Assembly (NCBI RefSeq): GCF_000764305.2
Contig: NW_025944682.1
Coordinates: forward strand, 292,711-356,710
DNA length: 64,000 nucleotides
DNA from: Hyalella azteca
Lineage: Eukaryota; Arthropoda; Malacostraca; Amphipoda; Hyalellidae
Direction: 5' to 3'
Shown here in pieces: positions 22,011 through 30,849 of the stretch. A program made the position numbers and the translations under genes. Below the pieces are notes generated by a model. It saw nothing but the letters and a program-made list of their open reading frames with translations, was not told the origin of the DNA and searched no databases. The first letter of the stretch is position 1. Each line of letters starts with the position of its first letter.

Positions 22011-22736
22011 ACATAACATAGTGATGTCGGCGCTGAAGAGTATGCCTGATGTGGTCTGTCGCAGATTCTTGTACTTTTCGTGACTTGTTCACAGAAGATC
22101 TAAAATCGTGTCATTTGACCGGATCTTTTCAGGACTGACGATAGTTTGAAATAGCTACTAGACTTACATCGGGTTCGATATGGTGCTAGGCATCTCAAGT
22201 CTGAACATATATTTTTCCATGGCTTTATCTAGCCCGTTAATACTGACACGTCGTCTACGTACTAAAAAATCTCTGATCCATTGGAGTACGTTTCCTTCAA
22301 TTCCCAAAGACTTCACTTTACGCAACAGCCGCTCATGCGGAACACTGTCAAATGCTTTGGTAAAATCGAGGTACAATGCATCCACTGGCTCCCTTTCGTC
22401 CAGCAGGCGAGTCCAATCGTTCAACGTAAACAATAGGTTAGTGGTGCAGGATCTACCGGCAATAAAGCCATGTTGACAGTGTGATAGGAGATGGTGAACA
22501 GTCAAGTGATCGATAATCCTATCCCTCACAACAGATTTCATTACCTTACAAACAACACTTGCCAGACTGACTGGGCGATAGTTACCGAGGCAACTTTTGT
22601 CACCTTTTTTGAACAAAGGTGTTAATTGAGCTTCTTTCCAATCGGACGGCAAAGTTCCTTCGTTCAAGGTTTTTGGAAAGAATACATACGAAATTGGTTT
22701 TATCTTTTCGAGTGCGTTTATGCTCCTGAAATACAC
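22011..22736 (-). mobile_element. CR1-like LINE, copy A: RT fragment joined to the 3' end
   Basis: The minus-strand frame of 190 codons holds reverse transcriptase blocks: FKKGDKSCLGNYRPVSL, HGFIAGRSCTTNLL and YLDFTKAFDSVPHERLL (the first catalytic Asp lies in LDFTKAFD). After RDFLVRRRRVSING it jumps directly to the C-terminal DKAMEKYMFRLEMPS and then the 3' UTR. The YADD box and thumb are deleted. The 3' end finishes in an ATGTT microsatellite (seen here as taacataacat), as in copy B. Such short repeated tails are typical of the CR1 superfamily, which copies its RNA at the nick (target-primed reverse transcription). Confidence 0.85.
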
Positions 22737-22885
22737 ATTAAGTATTGTTATAAAAGATTTAACTGAGTAGTTTGCCTTATTAGGCTTATTTAGTAGGTTA
22801 TTTATACTTATTACTTATAGTAGCTTATTTATACAACTCTGGTCTTGCCTATTCAAAATGTACTGCAGCTCTATGCTGGAGTGAC

Positions 22886-23989
22886 CAGCGTTGCCAGATG
22901 GCACATTTCTATGCCAGATTTCACCAATCTGGTATTTTCAGAAGGTGTCTGGTATGTATTTTAGATCTGGTATATTTTTCTAAAAGCGGTATTTTCTGAC
23001 TTACTGCAAATTTGCTGCATTAAGTTCCACCTCTGAAGTTTGAACTTCCTCGGTTCCTCCAGCGTAGGCGTAGATTATATAGATTACTTCAGAGCGGGAC
23101 GACTAAAGGTTTCCCGCCATTTTTAAAACCGCAAGTTTACCGCTTGATGAAATAACCCCAATCTAATTATTAACATTTAACAAAAGTGCTTAGTGCAATA
23201 TAAGCACGAGAGTGACGATCCTTGATTGATTACCAATCAGTGATGATATGGCCTAGGACGAGTGAGGTTGTCGAACCGATCTCTGTGACGCAAGCTTCAC
23301 CGTTTCTGTTTGGTGGTTTTGAATTCTAGAGTGCTACTTGAATTCTGGGGTGCCATTCAATATTTCACTGATCTTGAAAATCATCATCCATTCATGGAAC
23401 TGGCTGCCTACTGCATCACTTGTCTACTTTGACCTGTCTCCAATGCACTCATGGAGCGAGTGTTTACACAAGTCATCAATGTGAGAAACAAGCAACGAAA
23501 TTAAATTTCAACTAAGGTACTGGAGACACTTATTCGGACCAAAATCTATCTGCTCAGCCGCAACAAAGTGATCAGACCCGAAATGTTAGATTAATGTAAT
23601 ATGCAAGCATGTACGGAAATAAACAAAACGCAGATGACCTGTTTCCGTGGCTTGCTCATGTTGAGCGATAGGGAAAGAAGTGCCACAATGTGTTAAAAAA
23701 AGGAAAAAGTGCCAATGTAATCAAACACAGGGAAAGAAAAGTGTCTAAATGTTCCAAACAGAGGGAAAAAATATAACGTGTTCAATTTGGCTGATTATCG
23801 TCAAGCCAGATAAATGCACAGTACATAGAATAGTTTTTTTTCCTTTTTCTAACCAACGTTTCTGACGAATAGTTTCAATAAATTTGGAGGTATTATTCTA
23901 TTTTTGAACAAATTAATTTCTGGTATATTCCTGATATTTTGAGCTAGACAATCTGGTATTCTCGTCAAGAAAAAAAGCTGACAACACTG
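22886..23989 (+). mobile_element. hAT element with decayed transposase C-terminus
   Basis: The termini are cagcgttgccag and the complement of ctgacaacactg. Within, 23370-23594 reads as the hAT dimerisation domain in one frame: ENHHPFMELAAYC, then NALMERVFTQVINVRNKQ, then VLETLIRTK. It is broken by one TGA and one TAA. This conserved C-terminal block mediates transposase oligomerisation. A truncated relative starts at 57237. I could not find a clean 8-bp target duplication. Confidence 0.7.
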
Positions 23990-24722
23990 GCTCCGTCCTG
24001 CTATTGTGTGGGGAATAACCTCCATGTTTTCTCTGCGGCATAAGTTATAAAACCGAGAAACATTACAATTTGTACAAAATATATGTATTGCTTTGAACTA
24101 TAACTTTTAGGTTTTTGACGGAACCGTTCAATCTATGGCTCAATCTAGTATAAAGCAAAATTGATGTAAATCTACTGTATAGAATAATTCTAATGGATTT
24201 TCGCAGAACTTATGCGTATGGGACTAAAAAACATAAGTTTTTCATTAGTGTACTCGTCGTTGATTTTTAAAATGTCAGAAGTATTATTTCATAGCTCATA
24301 TACATGTATATCATTTTACTTGGAATTTGCTCAACGTTTGCAATATGGTCGCCAGCGTTAGCCGTCAGCCAATCAACGTGCGAGAAACACGGCATTACCA
24401 AATATGGTCATATACCGAGGCAGCTCCAAGAGGGTTAGTCCATTGCGGCATAAGGGGGGAAAACACATTCTGGAAACTTGATCGCCCAATCTCTCTATCT
24501 ATTCCTAATAAAACTGATAATGATTTGAAAAAGCGCCTAGAAATGCGAATGTGAATCAGCATTATATTTATTTTCTGTTTATTTCAAAATTATCAGTAAA
24601 AACTGGAAGTGAAAGAGTTCTTCCCCCACGGAACTTCAAAGTACATTGGACCATTCACCTTCCTCAAGTGAGTCAAGGGCTCAAAGTCAAGGCTCATGCT
24701 CCCAGTATCGTCTTGGCAGTCG
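23990..24722. other. Intergenic DNA, no gene recognised
   Basis: A 75-codon frame at 24327-24554 matches no family I know. Nothing else is supported. Confidence 0.4.
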
Positions 24723-24724
24723 TA

Positions 24725-25729
24725 CAGCCCGACGCAAAAGGTTAGCCCCACCCCTTTAAAACATCATAACACATCGAGTTTTGCCAGTTTGAACGTGCAA
24801 ATGGTGGCAAACGATTTGTCTTGCGCTCTGCAATCTATAGCAGGTAAAATTTGGTGAAGAAGTTAATTACTGGCGGAAAAATCAAGCGGTCCGTGTTTTT
24901 GCACCGACGCAAAAGGTTAGCCCCACTTTGCAAGTTTGGCGCTCTTGCGGACAGGACGCAGCGTAACGCAGGAATGATCCAAAGGCAGCTTTTAGCCGCC
25001 AAAATGGCGGGGGCAGTGTAATGGTGTGGGGGGCCTTTCATGCAAACGGGACGAGCGAACTCGTCTTCCTCGAAGGCAACCAGTGCGCGGACGACTATGT
25101 CCGAACGCTCGAGGACCATCTAATTCCCGTCATCCGCAACCAAATTCGTCGCGGCGCCATCTTCCAACAAGATAATGCCTCAATCCATACGGCGCGCACG
25201 ACCAAGGCCTTCTTCAAGCGTGCCAAAATCCGGGTTATGGACTGGCCAGCCAAGTCACCCGATCTGAATCCCATTGAGAACGTCTGGGGGTACATGGCTG
25301 GGATCGTCTACGCCTGCGGGAAGCAGTATGACACGAAGGAAGAACTCCAGTTGGCCATTAAAGCCGCCTGGTCCAATCTGGACCCCAACTACCTCCGTAG
25401 ATTGTCTCAGGGTATGAAAAAGCGGTGCTTGGATGTCTACAAAGCCAACGGGGAGCATATCGGTAAATAACCTTTAGTTTTGCAGGTGACGTATGTTTTG
25501 TTTTGCCTAAAATGTAAAAGTGTACAAAGTGGGGCTAACCTTTTGCGTCGGTGCAAAAACATGTGTTTTTCATTTTCTCCGTTACTAAATACATTTTCTC
25601 TGCAGTCTATTGTATTTTTATTACTGAGACCAAGACGATTCGTTTGCCACCATTTGCACAATAAAACTCGCAAAACTCGATGTGTTATGATGTTTTAAAG
25701 GGGTGGGGCTAACCTTTTGCGTCGGGCTG
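24725..25729 (+). mobile_element. Tc1-type element with IR/DR-like ends (1,005 bp)
   Basis: Outer TIRs of about 60 bp (cagcccgacgcaaaaggtta and on) are flanked by TA (24723-24724 and 25730-25731). An inner pair of the same core, gacgcaaaaggttagcccca, lies at about 24907 and in inverted orientation at about 25530. Each end therefore holds two direct core repeats some 170-180 bp apart, as in Sleeping Beauty-type IR/DR elements. The transposase inside has lost its N-terminal half, so the copy is non-autonomous. Confidence 0.92.
24967..25470 (+). pseudogene. Tc1-type DD34E transposase, C-terminal half
   Basis: The frame is open from an upstream stop at 24964 and reads NGGGSVMVWGAF, the usual start of the central block. 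It continues through FQQDNASIHTA (second catalytic Asp) and WPAKSPDLNPIENVWG (third catalytic residue, Glu). Exactly 34 residues separate the Asp and Glu, defining DD34E. The paired-like DNA-binding domain and the first catalytic Asp are absent, so it cannot catalyse transposition. The last 149 codons have no stop, which suggests fairly recent loss. Confidence 0.92.
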
Positions 25730-25731
25730 TA

Positions 25732-27070
25732 GGTAGTGGTTTTGTGTCTGCTTTGGTCATCTAACGGGAAAAGCTTATTACAAGAGCTTAGAAGGTACAC
25801 TAATTAGTTTAGATAGTTAAACTTTAGGATTAGGACCGAGTAATAAATTTTTAGTTTTTGTAATGAATCGTGTGCCAGTGTGATACGGCGGGATACGCTA
25901 TAAGCTAATTTAGGTAATCAGGAAAATCGATTGCTTAATTGCGGTTCGGCTTGACAACGACAATAGTCCGGCCGGGGTCACAGGCTTGCAACACTAACTT
26001 GTTTGGTTGTCGAATCAATGCCTGTTGTCCAGACAGTACCGAGAGAGCACCATTTATTAGGTGCCGGCAACGAAATGTCTCCCAAGTACGCGACATTGCT
26101 CGTGCTGCTGAACAGAAGTGGCTAATACGAGCTTTTCTCCTTAAGAAATTGGTAAAGTTGGAGTCAATGCTTAGCCGCAGTGGCAAGCTCAACGTTTTTT
26201 TAACTTGTCAGTCCAAACACTCAAGTCTTTTTTGCTGCGCTGTGATTGATCATTACGTCAATGGTGATAAGTGACCATAAACTTGCTCTCATTCCACCGT
26301 CTAAAAGTGCATTTTGCACGTAGTGCTTATTAAGCTACGTATCGAGCCAGTTGTGGATGATGAAAATTATTTTGATTTCAGGAAAATAGCCATAGTAGAA
26401 AGAATGGTGATTCCATCATATTCTCCTAACACAATCTAACTGTTAATTATAGATAATGCCGAGTTTTATTAATTTCTTCAGCTTGTCCCAACGTCATCTT
26501 TCACTTAAAAGAAAACCTTGTATGACTGTTCGGTGACGTCAGCTTCCAGCTTCAAGGTTATTTAATTTAATATCAAAAGTTCCCATATCTTAATTTAATA
26601 TTAAAGTTCCCAAATCTTTCAAATATGCACATCAGTTTTTTCGTAATGTTGGTGCCACGGGCCATCAAACAAACGAAACGCTAGCACGATGAACGGTGTC
26701 CGCTCATGTGTGTGTTTTGCCTCACTTTTTACTTCGCAATTTTTGAGACGGAGAAGATTTATAACTTATGTCATTCATCTCAACGAAACTCCATACAATT
26801 TTTTAATTTTTAGGTCGACGTACTTTTTAACGTCGTTGAGCACTTTTTCTCTAGCTTCGGTATTTGAAGCTGCTCGATTATCTTGGCCCATTGTCAGAAA
26901 CTTGGACAAGAATCTAACCTCGAATAAAATTAAAATGCAGCCTCTGCGCACGACAAATAAGTTTTGTTATATGAAGAATAATACGACTTGAAGTATAGGG
27001 TTAATAAACTCGGTCAAAAAACAAAAATTTTATGCTTATCAGATTACAATTGATTGCAAATAAGGGAAAA
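25732..27070. other. Intergenic DNA, no gene recognised
   Basis: Open frames at 25939-26274 and 26689-26991 lack recognisable motifs or splice context. Short duplicated words (aatttaatatcaaaagttccc, about 26565-26620) are visible. Confidence 0.4.
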
Positions 27071-27074
27071 AAAA

Positions 27075-27547
27075 TCGACGTCTGCGTGGGGACCTCATTG
27101 AAGTATACAAGTATACTCATGGTCTATACAAGGTCCCTGAAGGGTTACTAGAATTTGAAACAATAACCAACACCAGGGGCCATGGCTATAAGCTAAAAAA
27201 ATTGCGCTGCAACTTCTCCACGCGACAAAATTTCTTCTCGCGTCGAATCACCGACATGTGGAACAGCCTCCCCGATGACATCGTTGGCGCTCCAAGTATG
27301 AACGCGTTTAAGAACAGACTAGATAAAGATATGGAAAAATATATGTTCAGATTTGAAATGCCTAGGTCCTTATCGAACCCGGTGGAAGTCTAGTAGCTTC
27401 TTCAAACTATCGCCAGTCATGAAAAGATCCGGTCAAATGACACGAGTTTAGATCTATGAACAAGGCACGAAATGGAAAAGAATCGGCGACAGGCCACATC
27501 AGGCCTACACTTCAGAGCCGACATCACTATGTTATGTTATGTTAAAC
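27075..27547 (+). mobile_element. CR1-like LINE, copy B: 5'-truncated 3' end
   Basis: The frame reads RRLRGDLIEVYKYTHGLYKVP-like sequence up to RITDMWNSLPDDIV and FKNRLDKDMEKYMF, the C-terminal domain also seen in copies A, C and D. A 3' UTR with cggcgacaggcc follows and ends in an ATGTT microsatellite. Severe 5' truncation is typical of LINE insertion. Confidence 0.88.
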
Positions 27548-28011
27548 ATTGTTGATTGTACAATATCAGCCAAACTTGAGCAGACAGCCACATTCCAACC
27601 CACTATAAAGGCCGGTCCACACGCTCAGTTTTACACAACGATTTGTCAGCGCAGTTCTAATCGTTGCAGTTAAATCGTTGCGTATGGACGGGAAAACTGC
27701 GCAGTTTTGAAGCCGGCGGGAAAACTTCGCAGTTGCATCGAAATCTGAGCTCTAGGGTCTAGAGCATAGATTTCGATGAACTGTGCAGACAAGTCGGAAC
27801 GTGTGGACGGTAGCCAGAGGTGGGCAGTAGCGCGCTACATGTAGCGGCCGCTACGAGCGGCCGCTACATTTTCAGAAGCGGTAGCGGCTCTACATTTAAG
27901 GCAATGTAGCGGTAGCGGTAGCGCCCGCTACATATTTAAGTAGCGATACAAGGTTTTGCCGCTCTAGCGCTACCGCTACATTTATAGATAAAGCCTTTAG
28001 ATTTTATTTAA

Positions 28012-29226
28012 GGGGACGGGCTACCCTTCAACAAAATTTTTTTGTTTACAGACGGATCGTTTTGAAACTTGGTACACATATGTAAAACAGAAATCTAAGA
28101 CTTTGTTGTTCATGTAAATTTAAAAAAATTAAAGAAAACGTGAAATTAATAGAAAACGGCAAATAAGGGGTACTCTAAAAGTTTATAACTTTTGCAAATC
28201 ACATGCTACAATGTCGAGACGCATATCATTCGATTTGTAACAACAATATCTAGCGACTGTAGAGCCCCGATTTTTTATTTTCCTCATCGTTTTTTTCGCG
28301 TTCTTCCCATTTATTTCACATTTTTATCCCCCACCTTCCTCCCCCTCCCATATATAAGTCAAACCATGCACATATTAAAAAAAAGGCTTCTAGAGTCGCT
28401 AGGTATTGTTTTTACAAATCAAATGGTATGTCTCTCATTGTCGTAGCTTAAAAACTGTTGGAGTTATAATTTTTTTGAGATGGCGTTTTTTGCATTTTTA
28501 AATTGTTCAGGGGAGCCAAATAAAGTAAAATTCATTGAAAACAGAAGAATATGCCCAAAAAGTCTTGATATTGTAGCCCAAGCTTTCCCATTGCCAATTA
28601 TTTGCATTCAAGGTACCTGCACGCGTCTTTAGACATATTTATGTTCAATTTAACGTGAATAATAGGCTATAAATGGGACTTTTTATATATAAATATATAT
28701 AAAATATTCATTTTACATAACTTTACAACTGCATTACGCAAAAACTATTGCATGAACATCCATGATAGTAGCTTTGTTAAACGCGTCTTGTTTGTAGCTT
28801 TCAAACGAGTGCAAACACTTTGCAATTAACCTAAATAATGACATATAAATACCATTTATTTGTAAATAATGATATAAAATGATCATTTTTTTAAAAGTTC
28901 AAGACTGCATTACACAAAAAAGTATTGCATGTACATCTATGGTAGTAGCTTTGTTGAACGCGTCTCGTTGGTAGCTTTCAAACGAGTGCAAACACTTTGT
29001 AATTAACGAGAGTAATGATCTACATATACAGATTTAATTCAAATAAATCTTTGTACATATTGTTAAAAAATGTTCATATATATATTTTTAAAATTGTCTT
29101 ACGCAAAAATTATAGCACGCACAGACATGCGGTAAACTGCGTTAGACGCGCCTTTCCAGCAGCTACAAAATGAGTCAAGAAAACGGTAAAGCCAAAATTT
29201 CCGATTTTTAGGGTAGCCGGTCCCCC
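28012..29226. mobile_element. TTAA-flanked element, piggyBac-like by target site (1.2 kb)
   Basis: TTAA lies at 28008-28011 and 29227-29230. Imperfect TIRs are ggggacgggctaccct and the complement of agggtagccggtccccc. The related hAT copy at 63.19 kb reads cttaatagtat with a single TTAA, which is effectively an empty site. TTAA duplication is characteristic of piggyBac. The interior has no transposase frame but holds three diverged units of about 180 bp. Confidence 0.8.
28737..29170. repeat. Three diverged tandem units of about 180 bp inside the TTAA element
   Basis: Units start near 28737, 28915 and 29101. Each contains a version of aaaactattgcatg, followed by an acgcgtc or gacgcgc core, and the first two also share gtagctttcaaacgagtgca. 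Unit 3 is the most diverged. Confidence 0.8.
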
Positions 29227-29529
29227 TTAATAGTATTAAATATTATTTAAAAACCAGCATGATACATACATAATATAAATTACAGAATAAAACTGTACGA
29301 AATATTTCGGTGTAATGTTGTCAACCTCAGCCTGTTCCTAGTGTCAACATGTTAGTTGTTACTTGTTAAGTTGTTACTGTTACCACTTACAGGTTTTTTT
29401 CATTTTTCAGTTTGCTTAGTTATTTTTACACAGTTATTTTTATGTTTCATCTTCCCTACATGGATGTCTACTTCAATCTAACAATCTCAAAAATAATCCA
29501 CTTATATATACAAAAAAGACTGATTTTTA

Positions 29530-29753
29530 CAAGAAAGGTGGAGACATACGAGGGCTTAGTAGAAAAATTCAAAGAAATCGATGAAAGCGCAAACAGAGAA
29601 ACAGCTGTAAAACAAGTTGAGCATTTACGGCAAATAATTTGGAATAAATCAATAAATCGATTCCATCTGGACCTGGAGAAGAAGACATCTACATGTAATA
29701 ACTCTTGTATTTTTATTCCTCGCATTCCCTTAATGATCCAATCTCTTTTTTAA
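29530..29753 (+). pseudogene. MADF-like domain relic
   Basis: Within the open frame 29412-29753, residues such as TYEGLVEKFKEIDESANRET followed by VEHLRQIIW resemble the second half of a MADF domain (a Myb/SANT-like DNA-binding fold). The start of the domain is lost. It parallels the better preserved MADF gene at 36.5 kb, which also lies in a Harbinger element. The match is weak and rests on pattern alone. Confidence 0.4.
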
Positions 29754-29799
29754 CAAGGCACAATGCCAAAATCTATCAAAATACTGCCTTCTCCATGGC

Positions 29800-30280
29800 A
29801 CGTCTCTGACAAATCTACGGCCGGTCTCCCCAAATTCGATGAGCGTGGAATATCTCACAAAGTAATGAACGTAGCTCGATAAAACTGGTATACGTATTCA
29901 TTAGGACCTAGCGGTGATGTTTAGCACGTGACAATTCTTTTCGATTTTGCCTTCGTCTGCGAATTATACGGCTTTATCTAATCTAAAAAATTGTCAGGAG
30001 CTAAACATCGCCGTTGCGAGGTTAGGTTTCTATATTCTAAGTTTCGTTCAAATCTGTACAGTAGTTGAGAAGAAATATCATGCTCACTGCAAATTTCGGC
30101 ACGTATCGTCCTATAACTCACGAATGAAGGTGAAATTCTAAAAATGTTCACGAGCTAAACATCACCGTTAAGTCCTAATGAATACCTGTACCAAGTTTTA
30201 TCTAGCTACGTTCATTACTTTGGGAGATATTCCATTCTCACCGAATTTGGGGAGACCGGCCGTAAATTTGTCCGAGACGT
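29800..30280. mobile_element. Mutator-like MITE with 9-bp duplication (481 bp)
   Basis: Inverted arms of about 120 bp start acgtctc and include ctacggccggtctcccc. They are flanked by a perfect 9-bp duplication, ctccatggc (29791-29799 and 30281-30289). Long TIRs with a 9-bp duplication are the Mutator/MULE signature. No coding sequence is present. Confidence 0.85.
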
Positions 30281-30552
30281 CTCCATGGCGAGATCGCGCA
30301 AAACTGAGCAAACTACTCGGATTTGTCGGCACCGTGTGGACGCTCTAAAAATTGCAACGATTTCATTCCAACTGCGCAGACAAATCGTTGTGAAAACTGA
30401 GCGTGTGGACCGGCCTTAAAGCTTTTTAGTCAGAAGATTGGCTGTTCGCGACTGTACGCGATCTCAACTGGGGCTCCACGAAAACCCCCGAAAAGCCTTC
30501 AGTTACTCGTCAGCCACAGACGCGTTAACATATCCCCCTTATACTAGTGATA

Positions 30553-30797
30553 ATAATAATAATGCTGTTTCAGCGTTTGATAGGCCGTAGGCCTGTCGCC
30601 GATTCTTAACATCGCTGAACATTCACAGCATTTTGCGGTCTCGAACTCGCAAGTCACTGCTACAACTCTGCTCTGCTTAACCGCCCGGCCTCCTCGCCGA
30701 TTCTGACCAGAAACTTCCACACAGAGCTGGGATCGAACCCGCGCCTCTCTGCTCCAATCTTGGTACTTTCAACCTTAACCACTGGGCCACCCTGCCC
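30553..30797 (-). repeat. tRNA-derived SINE, copy 2
   Basis: On the minus strand an A-box-like tggcccagtgg (about 30779-30789) precedes a B-box-like gggttcgatccc (about 30730-30741) and the shared body with ccgggcggttaagc. A (taa)n tail lies at 30549-30562. It sits about 100 bp before the viral L fragment. Confidence 0.88.
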
Positions 30798-30849
30798 TTA
30801 GTATAAAAGAAGGAAGCTCGTGTCACATCAGCAATTACATGCTCCCACC

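Larger units (their letters stand above)
27815..29400. mobile_element. hAT-type repeat with GTAGCG-rich ends, interrupted
   Basis: It begins cagaggtgggcagtagcgc, a common hAT terminal type, followed by palindromic gtagcggccgctac words. After 28007 it is interrupted by the TTAA element and resumes at 29231 with agtattaaatattattt. The same sequence without interruption occurs at 63012-63325. The right end is not clear. Confidence 0.7.
27609..30416. mobile_element. Harbinger-like element (TAA duplication) with nested insertions
   Basis: The TIRs begin aggccggtccacacgctcag and continue to about 37 bp. They are flanked by TAA on both sides (27606-27608 and 30417-30419), a TWA-type duplication. 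Inside are a hAT (from 27815), a TTAA element in that hAT (28012-29226), a MADF-like relic (29530-29700) and a Mutator-like MITE (29800-30280). The MADF relic supports the Harbinger assignment, since such elements often carry a Myb/MADF-type DNA-binding partner. No transposase frame survives. Confidence 0.75.

Noticed and set aside
22164..22736. Intact LINE reverse transcriptase gene
   Set aside because: The frame is open, but the YADD box, thumb and most of the C-terminal domain are deleted. It is a fused remnant.
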